Shown here in pieces: positions 48,645-61,500 of a DNA stretch of 64,000 bases. Where the stretch lies: NCBI GenBank assembly GCA_030544235.1, contig CM060470.1:25299098-25363097 (forward strand), read 5' to 3'. Numbering within the stretch: the stretch's first letter is position 1; each line of letters opens with the position of its first letter. This stretch comes from Lepturacanthus savala (lineage: Eukaryota > Chordata > Actinopteri > Scombriformes > Trichiuridae). The notes below the pieces were generated by a model. That model worked only from the letters and a program-made list of their open reading frames with translations. It did not search any database and was not told the DNA's origin. A program made the translations under genes and the position numbers.

Positions 48645-51600
48645 CTATCTAGAGCTCTACAGAGAAGCTTAAGTGAGGACATGTAAATGTATATTGGGAT
48701 AATTTCTGGTATTTAAAACCACAGATATATCTTGTTAGGGATGTACAAAAGAGAACTAAAGAAAAGAGTAGGGGGCTTTAAATACAATATATTAAATAGT
48801 GTTTGCTAATATTAACATCCCTGTAGTTAAAAATAGTGTGAGTGCAGGCACCGACAAATAGCTGATCAATGTATTGTAGGAACATTTGTTGGCACTTCAG
48901 TTACACCGTTTGGATGCATGTGGATTGGTGTGTATGTACCAGATGGTGTGGCTAACACAGGAAAGAAGCATACATAGCATTCCTCTTCCATTGGAGCAAA
49001 CATCCGGTCAAAGCAAGGGTCAAAGGTCACATGAAACTTACCCACCCAACGCCTGGTCCACAATAATTATGTTTCTCAAAATGGCTCCTTTTCAAAGCTC
49101 ACGTGTGTCCGTGTTTTGCTGATAGGAGCTGCTGGTGGCAAACAGAAGCCGAAATCCACCTTTTCATTTGGATCCAGTGTATCCAATAACTGCTGCTATC
49201 TCAACTTTGAGATGATTTTTGTTTTTAATTAAACTAACTTCAAAGCAAAATATTTTCCATGTACACACAATGTGTGGCAGACTGAAATATGTTTGTGTTT
49301 GTGTCTATAGTGGGAATGGTTGATGTTCATTCTTTGATATTTCTCTCCTGAAAAGGCAATAGTGTGTATAAAAAGTCACAATTCATCTTAGCTAACAATT
49401 AAAACAGGAACAGTCAGAGTTTAGAACAATAAGGAGATAAATGAGAAGAGTCTCTTCTTAGAGAGGAGTCTTTTCTTAATTCTATCTGATTATGTTGATG
49501 CAGAGGGCTCTTTTTTATTTTTTTATTTTAGATATGATCAAATTATTTTTTTAATTATATATTTATTAAAATAAAAAATATTATACAAATTGAATGCAAT
49601 TTAAGTTTATATTTTATTATGTAAACTAATTCCTTCTTTTTTCTCTATTTTGTTTTGTGAATGGCATTAATGCATGTAAGTGTTGCCCCTTATGGAAATG
49701 ATCCAGTGGTCCATTGGTTCAGTGATGTAAAATAATATAAAGAGCCTCATTAAAGCAGTTTAACCTCCACATGCAGGCAAGAGTTATCAAAACATTTTAT
49801 CTAAACTTCCCGCTTGATTAACTGTTCTATCCCAGAATATTGTCACACAAAACCTGAACTAGTAATGCCTCCTTAGGATTTTGTGCACATGCATTTTATA
49901 GCACATAATGTTGAATGGGCTCCTTGTCCAAGTATTTATTAGTGTGTCTTCCCCCCGGGCGAAGGAATCATTTTTTGAGGCAAAAGGACACCCATCATTT
50001 ACAGTCACCCCTGGTTTGAAGAGTCTGCTGATGATTATTTAGTCTTCATATAAAAAAAGCTCAGTCCCAAAGTTCCCATTGAAAATGACAGCCAAGTTAA
50101 AAGATAACCATCTGTGCACTGGGTCTGATTACTCTTACTGGCATGTTTTCCATAAACTGTCTATTTGTATGAGTGTGCAGGTGTCTGTGAGGAGGTCTGT
50201 AGGAAGCTGTGATGTATGCACCTACTGTATGTATGTCTACTGTCCCACTGGAGGGTGCTGTGATGTGAACAGACTGTACGGTCACTGGTTACACAGCAGT
50301 GGACCACCAGCCACGATCTTCCATACGTAACCGGTAGCTTGAAAACCACATTTCCTTCCACATTGCTGAAGCCAGAGGCGACCGCAGACTCTTACATACT
50401 TAAACTGTACTGTTCCTCTGTCCGGCGTCAGCGATGATGGATGAGGGATGACACATAACTCACACACACTCATGTATACACTAGAGACACATGTACACAA
50501 ACAAAGGTACACATGCATGGAAAACACTTGCTGATTTAGCTATTCTCTGAAAGACTTTCACTGTGATTCTGTGTCTGAATAACCAAAGCTACACTGATTA
50601 TGTTGAACATAAATCTGAGGAGGGTTAAATAATCAATCGGACATGTGTACAAGGCTGCTGTATAATATCACCCAGAAGGATTTCAGCTACAATGTCTACT
50701 TGTAATGGCAACCTATGATCAGATTAAAGAGATCAGGAAGAGAATTACTCCCTATTATAAAGTCAACCTTTCAAAAGTCCCCCTGCTGAACTAAACTATA
50801 CTGCACCAACAGATTGATAATTCATAATAATAAATAGTTATAGAATAATTACTTTACACATATACAGCAGAATATTCAGAGCCTTGACTTGAGTAAATAA
50901 AAAACAATGTAAAATATTGTTTTAAAACTGTTCAAAATCTATTAAATAAAAAGTAACAGTTTGAAGCCCACATATATAATGCATTATAAACATACTTATA
51001 ATGTGTGTTTTAGTGTCTTTGTGGTCTTATTACTCTAATTTAATCCGTTGTTTATGCTGGACCCTGCTGAAGAGCTACTTAACTGTTTTCATTATTCTTA
51101 ACAATAAAGATCTATTTATGTAAGCACTCATAAATGTCCATAATGATTCACAACAATAATCACAACGTAATGACTTATAATGTTATCACACAACTGTTAA
51201 CCACAAATTCAAGTCAAATCTATTTTCCTGAACCACTAACTCAAAATAAATCTCAAACCCATAGCATAAATTTCACACAATAAACCAAATTAAAGTCTGA
51301 ACTTCTTTTTGAAGGAGAGTAATTTCGGAATTTGACGATTTTTCAGGTTTTCCCAAACTTGACCCCAATTTGAATTTAAACAATAGGAAGCTCCTGTAAG
51401 GTTTTTAATCACTGAACAGAGAGAGTGGTTTACTGGGGACTGTGTTGTGCTTGCCTGTGCCCAATAGCGCCCCCCAGTGGAGATATTGTTTAATGCACAC
51501 ATTTCACTCTCAGGAAAAGATCAGATGATCTGTAACTTGTTGCACAAGTTGTCATAGCTACACTTAGCTTCCAAGGTACTGACATACATCAAATGGAGTA

Positions 51601-52530
51601 CGTCCTGGTCTCCATACATAATCTTTCTGCAATTTACTTGGATTTATCATGAAAGTCCACTGACAACCGGTCCTGCTTTTACGCTGCCCTCGGGTCGGTA
51701 TCGCTATGGGAACTCCTGACCCCGTGGTCACTGTCAGGACCTTGGGTGAATTCTTCAAAGTGCAGTGGTACCTTTGCAGCAGAGTGTGTTAGAATACCAG
51801 TCAGGTTTCCCCTACATCTGTTGACCTTAGAGTCTAAGAACAGCTACATGCTGAGACTTCAAACATCTGCAGGAATGTCCATTAATTTTCCATCCCACAT
51901 CCCACGGATCGATATAATTTATAATACTGTGCCATATGCTCTTTGGATTATTTCCTTTAAAGGTTGTGTTCGTCAAAATGTGTCTGACTTTTCACTGTTC
52001 AGCAGTCACTGCACACACTGAAATACACACATTGCCGTGAGGGTCGATACATAAACTATTGATAATACCAATGCTGGACATGTTTTGAGAATCAATACAC
52101 TAAAATAAACACTTTTGCTACACAAAATAAAACAAAATCCATTTAACATGAAGATCATGAATACAATCAGAAATCAAGTGATTAATGATGCACATGACAA
52201 ATGACTTATCTCTAGTTGCATTTAAATGTAAAGAATATTGTTGTCATTATAAAGGGGATTCTAGCCCTCTGTAGTATTGCCTCCACAGTGCAGAGAAACT
52301 TTGTTCCTGATTTAGTTTCCTGAGTTGGTTGCTGTCTGGACGTGGAGCAGCAGGTACAGACATGACCCGGCATGTGATGACTAACTGTCACTAACTCACT
52401 CACTCTCACAATCTGCCTTTTTTCCCATCAGCCTGTGCCAAGCTCTTAGGAAATTATCTGACATGGGAAACAGCAAAAAGAAAAAGGTTTACCTACTATA
52501 ACCATCCCCATCAAAAGTTACATGCAATTC
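48645..52530. other. col8a1-dcbld2 intergenic, segment 4
   Basis: Non-coding, AT-rich. Open frames at 50079-50527 lie over a TG-rich stretch and show no family features. Nothing else recognised. Confidence 0.6.
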
Positions 52531-52532
52531 TG

Positions 52533-52876
52533 TACCATTCAAAAGGTTGGGATCACTTAGAAATGTCCTTATTCTTGAAAGAAAAGTTTTTTTCAATGAA
52601 GATAACTTTAAACTAATCAGAAAAACATTATACATTGCTAATATGGTAAATGACAATTCTAGCTGTGATGTCTGTTTTTTGGTGCAATATTTATAGGTGT
52701 ATAGAGGCCCATTTCCAGCAGCTATCACTCCAGTGTTCTAACGGTATAACGTGTTTGCTCATTGCATCAGAAGGTTAATGTAATAAATTAATTTTACAAC
52801 TAATGGTGGTAAATAAAAGTGACTTTTCATGGAAAACACAAAATTGTCTGGGTGACCCCAAACATTTAGTAGTGTA
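52533..52876. mobile_element. Tc1-like MITE
   Basis: Bounded by TA at both ends, with inverted ends related to TACCATTCAAAAGGTTGGGA (left) and TACACTACTAAATGTTTGGG (complement of right), both followed by a TCAC block. The length of 344 bp with no transposase frame marks it as non-autonomous. This TIR type is common in teleosts (from memory). Confidence 0.85.
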
Positions 52877-52879
52877 CAG

Positions 52880-55800
52880 TACAGTAGTGCAGTAGTGTAA
52901 TGTCGAACAATGTTATGGCATTTAACAATATATAATATTTTGAATTATTAGCAGTTGTGGTACAACTGGATATGTACCGTCAGAGGCTGCTTGATATAAA
53001 ATAAATGCATATAAAATTGCTTGAAGACAACGTAATAGTGTGTAAGCATGAATATAGACAGCTGCTGCTGCCTCCTTGTCATTATACTTTGTGACCACCG
53101 AGTGGCACAATCTAGTTTCATCTTTTCAGCAGTGGACTGGACTACCTTTCTCACAAAATATGTAGCTCTCCAGCAGCTCTCACCTCACCAGTCTATCACC
53201 ATATTTATGAGGACAGCTGGTTATAATTAATTATGTTTACAAGCTTCAGTCAGTGTCATTAATTAATGGGTTCAGAAAGCAATTAGCTTTGTAGCTCCAA
53301 GATAAAAGAGTGATTATAATCTGTATGTGGAGTTTTTTTTTTTTTTTTTTTACGTGTATCTTTGGCAGAGAGACTTTTCTTCTTGTAAAATAAATCACAA
53401 CTACGTCAAAGCAACATACATCCAATACAAAGACTAGCCTTTATACTGACAAAACCTCCAGGGCTGAAAATGATGAATCACAAATATTTAACACATAAAT
53501 GTCAGGAAGAGAAATGATAGACTTTCAACCTGTTATTACCTTGGTGGACATGGTGACAGGAACATTTAATTATAACCGAATAGCATATAGAATAGCAATA
53601 GAAGCCATACATCAAATCACTTCTATTATTAACAGTTGTATACATAATATATAAGAATTGTGTTAAGAAAGGTGCAGAATAAATAAATTGACTTATAATT
53701 ATTTATTTAACTGTAAATAGGAGTATAACATAATAAAATGATGCTTCTACGTTATCATCATAAACAACCAGAAAACATAACATGTGAAGTTGAATCCACA
53801 CTTTTCTTGCACAGTCTCAAAAAAGTCTTTAGAAATGTACTATTTGCTGCTGCTGCAGACCAGGCATTTATATTATTTTCTCCAAAGCTGCATGTAGTGT
53901 GCTATCTACATTGGACTTTTAGGGGGATTTGTACAGATGTCTCTCAGGATATCTTGATAAACCTGCTTGTATGATTATATTGGAGTTCCACTTGTGCAAA
54001 TGTAAAACAGAAAGACACAGATGAGGGTTGTACATGGATAGAACAGAGTGGACAATTAAAGCATGAGTGACTTTCTGGCTGCTTCTCTGATGTACACCCT
54101 CATGGACATCTGCACTCTGCACAAAGAGATGCAGAAACAAATACACAAGCACACACACACACGTTCATCCATCTAGTGTGATAAATAACTCTGAATCATC
54201 AGACATATTACTCACAGGCTACAGGCTAAAAACTGTGTTTGTTGCTGCGGGTTACTATTGGATACTCAGATGGTTGCATCACATCCAAGCTATTTGCCAA
54301 GCATGGATGTAAGTTAGAACAATAATAAGAGGGTATTTCTTAAGTATCTTAACACTGTTTAGTATTTTTTGAAGTTGTATATTATGATGTTTGCCTCAGT
54401 CATTAATCGGCTACAATTAATTTCTTATTGTTTATTGTCACTTTAGTAACTCTGTAAATGGTAAACATGGAATAATAATGTGTGGGTGGGTAAGAAACAC
54501 TGAGTTTCTTAGCTCATACAGCTCTTAATGCTTTATGAAATGAGTGAGTTCCAGGAACACACAGGAGTTATTACATAAGTCTCAGTGAATGACCATCAAC
54601 ATAAGGGTTCGGTTGATTTTACTGTCCTCATTTTACTCCACTATTCTACACTCAAATGTTGCAGCATTTGTTCTTAATTTGTTCCTAATCGGAGTCTGTT
54701 TTGTCTGTTTTGTTCAAGATACAGTAAGTTGATATTTTGCTCCAGTCATATATGTTAATGGAGTGGACAAAGTATTAGGAGAACTTTCTCAGTATAAATT
54801 ACTCCAGTATGCCACCACCACTACCCACTGCAATAATAAACATACAGTTATCACCTGTCTGACAATGACAAGAATAATAAAAAGTGTTTGGTGATCTCAG
54901 AGGAAAAGTGCATGCCCAAGATGAACAATATACTGTACTTTAAATAAACATATACACAGTAAATATGCTGTATACAGGCATCGTACAGATATACAAATAT
55001 ACCCCAAAAAAGTAGATGTTGATGTAAGAAAATAAATAAATAAAAGGAGGTGCAAAATATAAATACAAAAATAGTTTATTAATAAAATGCAGGGAAGAAA
55101 AAAAAATAAAAGCAATAACCTTATTTCATTCAGATTAATCTGTGATATGTTACAATTTACATATATAGATATACTGAAACAGCAGGAATATGAATAGACA
55201 CAGTACTTTGAGGAGTTTTATGACAATAAAACCCTGTCACATTAAAACCAGTAGCCTTTAGAACACTTACAACATTATAACTCTGTTTAATCATTTAATG
55301 CTGAAATAGGACAAAAGGTTAACATATTAAGATATTGCGATATTCTTTCATTTTCCTCACAATACGAGACGTCTTCATACCACACAGCCAATGTAACAGA
55401 TGTGGTTTAACAGTATATAGAGTTTATGCCTCAACATCCATAGTCCTCAGTCTGTAAAAAATACATTCCACTGTTCATCTGATGTTATTACGAGACTTCA
55501 GCAGTCTGAGGTCATCACATGAATGGCTACCTTCCAAGGTTACAGTGTTTTTAGAACAAAGTGTTGTGGTTGTGTTGTTCTCCCTCCACCACAGAGCAGC
55601 ACAAAAACTCTGTCCAGAACACTGGAAGACTTAGGAAGGCACTTAATCTGATTCATTTAGACTGCTGAAGACTCATATTCATTTCAGTTCAACTTTGGAA
55701 TGTATGTTTGCACAGAATTGACTGAATTCACTTAGGAGTGCAGTATTTCAATGGCCAGTCTGAAGAAGAGATTATAGCAAGGAAAACCTGTTTCTTTGCA

Positions 55801-56145
55801 CATATGGGCATCTGGGTATTGTTTTAAAACACACTTGGAGGAATGTGAACCTGTTCTTTAGTAACGGCTGTGTTGTTCACTTCCATTGTTCCAGTAAGCT
55901 GTGACAGTGTGACAGTGAGCAGGCACAATACACAACGCACAGGACCAGGACCTTCAACCTGAAGCAGCTCAATGGAATCCAGCCTTCATTCATTTTATTA
56001 TATAAACCTTTTCCTGGTGTAATGTTAGAATATCTCCAATTCAGAATGACTGCCTCATACGAGTCTTCTCTCTATCACTGTTGTTTACTTAAGTAGAGAA
56101 TTTGATTTCTTTCTCCATGCTTTCCAAACATGGTGATCAATGGGA
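52880..56145. other. col8a1-dcbld2 intergenic, segment 5
   Basis: AT-rich non-coding sequence without recognisable genes or elements apart from the T19 run. Confidence 0.6.
53333..53351. repeat. poly(T) run of 19
   Basis: Homopolymer on the plus strand. Confidence 0.9.
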
Positions 56146-56148
56146 AAA

Positions 56149-56971
56149 TACACTACAGTTCAAAAGTTTTAGAACACACATTTTTTTTTTTACATTTTTA
56201 TTGAAATGTAATCAGTTTAATTCCAATGAATATCTTATAGATTTATTAGACCCCTATATATATTTTACTGTATACATGACAGGAGAGAGTGTATTAATAC
56301 TGTCCCATGTTTCAAAAACACTCAATCCACAGAGAAACATACACAGCCTGTATTCAGAAACTGTGCCTTAAAACAAGCAGTCATGACTTACGTGAAGTTG
56401 TGATGTCACTACAATACAGTCACCACCAACACCCCCCACAGCCATTTAAAGAGGAGGAGGAGAGGCTTAGAAAGAAGCTGGAGAAAAGAAGAGTAAAACT
56501 ATACTGAGATGATCTTTGCTACTTCTGCTAAGTGTAGAATATGGGACATTTAAATTGTACAAAAATAATCAGTTGACTACCCAACGACCCAAAAAAGACA
56601 GATATACATTTTCAGGAATCAAGTAATAGTTAACAACTTAGACATCCAGCTTTTCTACAGTAATGGACTTAAATAAAGTGTGTAAAGTTGATTCAAAGAT
56701 TTCCTCAAGTGCCACAAGTTTCTCTGGTTAATTAACCCCTGTCTGTATATCAGCATGGATGAAGCCTGATGTCTGGGTCTTTTCTAGGACTAGAGCTCTA
56801 GAGCTAAGCAGAACCCCATGATCTAGACCTAGTTAGTCAGGAGTTCATCCTACAGCAACATAATCCACAGCCTACCTCTGGGCTGTCACATCATCATCTG
56901 TCACATGACACATTAAACTATGACAATTTTAATAAAAATTGAAAAATTAAGGTGTTTTGACTGGTGGTGTA
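56149..56971. mobile_element. Tc1-like non-autonomous element, about 820 bp
   Basis: The left end TACACTACAGTTCAAAAGTT and the complement of the right end TACACCACCAGTCAAAACAC form imperfect TIRs flanked by TA; both continue into an A/T block with TTTTTATT. The interior has no intact transposase. It is a different subfamily from the elements at 6011 and 52533. Confidence 0.8.
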
Positions 56972-56974
56972 TAT

Positions 56975-58100
56975 ATAAATGACATAGGTATCATCTCTGG
57001 GGGGCACAGGCTTTTATGCTTCTCCAAAGTTTAAAATCAGGGGGCAAAAAAAACCTAAATAAGAAAAATGAAAAAACGATACTTAGCGTGCATCAAAAAA
57101 CAAAAGTGAGTGAGAATCATTGCTGACAATCAGCCAGAATCAAGAGAAATGACAGAAACGTATGAAACTCACCACATTCTTCACATCTTCCCTAAAAACT
57201 TTGTCATTTAATGTGATGAATCCTTGGCAAAGTGTCCATGTTTCTCAATAAATTCTTGTGGGAGTGTTTCCTCTCCTATCAGCTCACATTGTTTTTTTAA
57301 CCAGTGAGTCTTCCTCTTGCTCATTTTTCTTTTTTTCATTTTTATTTCAGTTTAGATTTTTTAAATATAAGAATAGCTAACAATTCCTTCCTTTAATCAA
57401 ATATGAATACTGTGTATAATCAATAGAAATTGGCTTAAATGCCCCTACTCTAATTTAAGATTATTAAAAAAATATATGTTAATATATAATTAATATAATA
57501 GCAATGTTGACCTGAAGTTGGAACCCCTGAAGAATGATATCTGAATTAAAATTAATTGAACTGAGTTAGTTTATGAAGTAGAAATCAAAAATAGACATAA
57601 GTATTTAGCTTTATTGTGTTTTTATACTGAATTGCATGTCAGGACTAAGCAGTTCCTCTCTTGTGTTCACCTTTATTAGCATTTGGGCCAACGATGAAAC
57701 ATAATCTGAGATTTAGAGAATAAAAAAACAAATATTTTGAGAAAAAAGTTGTAATTTTAAGAAAAGAAGGAAAACTCAAGTAAAAAAATGAAAAGAAAAA
57801 ACATTACATCCTAAATAAGTAAAGATATATATTGTTTACTTTATATAATGTCATTTTCCCTCTTATTTTAAAGGTTTTATACAGTGTATTTCTTCATTTG
57901 TGTATTTCTTTAACCTTTGTGATATGTTACTCTCACCTATGGGCGGAGGCTTCATATAAACCTCTTCCTGTATCTGATCTTAATTTCTGTGCATCTTATT
58001 TTAATTTTTGTGTGTAAAACAAACCAAACTAATTGTTTGGCCCACTGGTGCATCTAGGAGTTAAGAACAGTACTTGAGTAGAAATACTTCGTTACTTCCA
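56975..58100. other. upstream flank of dcbld2
   Basis: AT-rich and non-coding up to about 58050; a fragment with the words GTACTTGAGTAGAAATACTT near 58071 resembles a common teleost repeat end. The sequence then turns GC-rich toward the dcbld2 promoter. Confidence 0.5.
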
Positions 58101-58129
58101 CCACTGTTGAGGAGTGACTTTGAGGGGGG

Positions 58130-58444
58130 GAATGTAGGATTTTTTTTCAGACCACTTGGGGGACAATCCAGCTCCAGATCAGCAAGAGGAGGAGCCTCGT
58201 TGGAGGAAGTAGCTGCACAGATTGGATGTGTGTTTTGAGCAGTTACCTCCATAGTGAAGAAGCGTCGATAACCACTGGATTGAGAAACAAAACACATCCT
58301 CGGGAGCAGAAAGAAAACACGCGCTAACTCGCCCCTCGGAGGATCGGGAGAGCAGCGGCTCTTCTTTTCCTTGTCCTCAGAGTTCCAGGTTAAAGCTGCA
58401 GCCGGTCCAGCAGCGAGCATTATGCATTCAGACTGCAGGCTGCT
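58130..58444 (+). promoter_or_regulatory. dcbld2: dcbld2 promoter and 5' UTR region
   Basis: GC- and CpG-enriched sequence around 58300-58780 contrasts with the AT-rich flank and covers exon 1, consistent with a CpG-type promoter. No TATA box seen; the start site is not determined. A short uORF begins at 58422. Confidence 0.5.
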
Positions 58445-58460
58445 ATGGGCAGAGCGGTAA
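58422..58460 (+). other. uORF overlapping the dcbld2 start codon
   Basis: ATG at 58422 opens a 12-codon frame (MHSDCRLLWAER) ending in TAA at 58458-58460, in a different frame and overlapping the main ATG at 58445. Context is fair (A at -3, C at +4). It could lower main-start use. Confidence 0.6.
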
Positions 58461-58547
58461 TGGTGGGCAGGGGACCGACAGGGGCCGGGGTTCTCGTCCT
58501 GTCGATTCTCATCATTCTCACCACGGAGGGCTGCGGCGCGCAGAAAG
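58445..58547 (+). CDS. dcbld2: dcbld2 exon 1 coding part (signal peptide)
   Basis: ATG at 58445 has G at -3 and G at +4; a second in-frame ATG follows at codon 6. It encodes MGRAVMVGRGPTGAG and the hydrophobic core, ending GCGAQK with donor CAGAAAG followed by gttggt. The donor is weaker than consensus but yields the conserved AQ-K-GDGCG junction. Confidence 0.88.
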
Positions 58548-61500
58548 GTTGGTGCCACACAAGCCGCGGTGACAGCCGCGGTGAGTCGCTGCGTGGCCTC
58601 GAACACGCGGCCGCGGCGCTCCCGCAAAGTGTGATTTACACGGCCGGTGTAAATGTTTGGCGATAAGCTCCGAGGGGCACGGTGTGTTGTTGTTGTGCAC
58701 CTCACGTACGAACCGACCGTACATGGCCTTGTGTACGTGGAGTTCCGCTCGGTTTACGCCGCTCGTCGCCGCCCGTTAGCGGCGCGTTTTGTGAAAAAAA
58801 AGTTTGGGTAGTTAAAAACCAGGAAAACCGGTTCCTAAAAAAAAACTCCGAGGATTCGCCGATAGTTGAATTAAACAATAGAGTTTTAACGAGCTGTTGT
58901 GACGAGCTAACGAGCTTTTGTGGTTGGTTGTGTCTCCATTGTAAGCTAGGCACCTTTAAATCGGCTGTTTTTTTAAATGAAGTCTGGCTTTAAGTTCACT
59001 ACGAGCACACTTGGGAGTTTGTGGCCTTGTTTCTCGCTCCAGTTACGCATTAATATTAACCAATATCGTATTCCTAATGCTGTATTCTCCACAAGTATGA
59101 TGTGTTTTACAGGTGACGGCTTTCTTACACCATTACTCAACCTAAAAAGTCAGATTTAGTGCGTTTTAAAGCAGACAGCCAACCTCAGGGGGTTGGGGGT
59201 GGGGTGGCAGTGGGGGTATGACTGTAAACACGTGGACACAGTTTGTCATAACTTTAAATATCAATGGAATTCTAATTGAATTTCTTGTGATGTGATTGTG
59301 TGGTGTTTTGTCAACAGGGCTAATGATGGAACAGTGATTTCTTAACTTCTTATTGAGTTGGATTCTGGTAGTGTTTTTGACTGAAGGTAACCTGAACTCA
59401 TGCAGTTGTCCACTAACATTTTATGAGTCAGTGAGGGAAGCAGCTTTTGTTTTTGTCCTGCTCATCTGGATAATGTCCACCGAGAAGCTCTTACGTAACA
59501 GCAGGCTGACAGAACATCCACTTAGCACCATGAAGCATGACTGTTGAGTGTTATCTCCGAGCCATGGGCCCATAGCATCAACACACGGCAAAACAAACTC
59601 CTCTTAAAAACTCTTAGGTCATATGTTTTGTAAAACCGAATTAAAGCCTCTTCGATTTTAATTGTGTTTATCTTAATTGCCTGAAACGTGTAAAATCAGA
59701 CGGCTGCTTCTTAAAAGCTACGATCTTTGACTATAAAACCTGATGCCAGCCTAGTGCTTTTCTCTTGGTTGGACCTAATTCTATTAATTCATTATGTGTT
59801 GCTCAAAGTGACTGGCATTTTTATACCTCACATTCACACAAAGTTGGTGTTGGTGTCTGGCATCAGGACACATCAGCATGTGGACAGGAGTCTAACCACT
59901 GAGCCAATGCTTAATGTTACCACAGATGTCTCCCTGCACTAAACCTAGCAGATGGAAAGGCCTTTTATTCTCAAACAGGAATCAATACACAGAACTGCAC
60001 AAAGAGACCCACACAAATCCCTAACCATACAATGCCTTGTAAAACAAAAAAAGGTAGATTAAGGCCACGGATATCAATTATTTTCATTATGTTTTCATTT
60101 CCCAGATTTTTTTTTTCAATTCAACTGTTGATCTTTTCATCTATAATATCATAGAAATCAATCCTCCATCCCTCCGGGATTTCCTGAGCACTATGTGTTG
60201 TCACCTAAAGCCAATTTAGTCAATATATACAGGTAGAAAACAAAAAATTCTCACAGTGCTTAGTAAATTAATCAAAACTGTTGCAGATTAATGTTTCTCC
60301 TGTTTGGCTAATCAAATAATTGTCACCAAGATTTATTACACTGTTTAATCCTGTACATTCCTGTGTCCTAAGGGAAATTGGTGTGTAACATTTATAGGTG
60401 GACTAGAACAAATACTGTATGCAACACCTAAAAAAATAGAATCTTATATATAATCTTATTAATAGGATACCCCACCCATACACACATACACGCACATTTC
60501 ATGGGCATGAATAGTTCTAGGACAACATTGGAAGCACAAAGATATAAACTATTTCTGGGTATGGGATAGCTAATACTTTTTACCAGGATAAATATTTTGA
60601 TATTTTGATGAGGTTTGCTGACAATAATAATAATAATAATCTATGATATCAGCAGACTTCCCCTTTAACCTCCTGCCATCTGTGTGTGTTGTACTGCAGG
60701 TGATGGCTGTGGCCCCAGTGTGCTTGGCCCCAGCAGTGGGACTCTGTCCTCTCTGGGTTACCCAGGGACGTACCCCAATGACTCGGTGTGTGAGTGGGAG
60801 ATCAGCGTGCCTCGTGGCAACAGGATCCACTTTCGCTTCGCTGAGCTGGATATAGAAGACAGTGACTGTCAGGTCAACTACCTCTGCCTCTACAACGGCA
60901 TTGGACCTGAGAGGAGCAAGATTGGTGAGAGTGGTAGCCGTTAACGGATGGGGGTGGGACTGGGTCAGGGGAGGAAATTACTGCCAAAATGAAAATTATG
61001 TCATCTAGTCACTGTCATATCAGTTAAAACACAATTAATATTCATAAAAGAACCAATATAAAGTGAGCAAGTCGCTCTTGTCTAACCAGCTATCTCTCAA
61101 ACATATGCATCTCAGTATCTCACATATGTCTGCATGCAGACAAGAAATCAGATTACTGGTTATTAGGGAATCAGATAATGTCAGGAAATTAGAGAACATA
61201 TTAACATGCAGTGAAATAACCTGGTTATTATGAGACTGTGACAGATAGATATAATCTGTTAACTATTTCTTGCTTTCTCAATTAGTTGTTTGGTCTATAA
61301 AATACCAGAAAATGATAAACTGTTTCATGATGTCCTCAAAGGTCTTGTTTAGTCTCAACAAAAAGTCACAACCTAAATATATTTAGTCTACTGCAAACTA
61401 AAGATAAGTGAAGTCATGTTCACATTTTCAGAAACTGCATCAGATCTTTTTTTGTTTTTTTATACTTTGATTATATAATCAATAATTATATGAAGTAGTT

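Noticed and set aside
58061..58705. 214-codon open frame on the minus strand across the dcbld2 promoter and exon 1
   Set aside because: It lies opposite a supported exon in GC-rich sequence, has low-complexity composition and no recognisable domain; an antisense shadow is the simpler reading.
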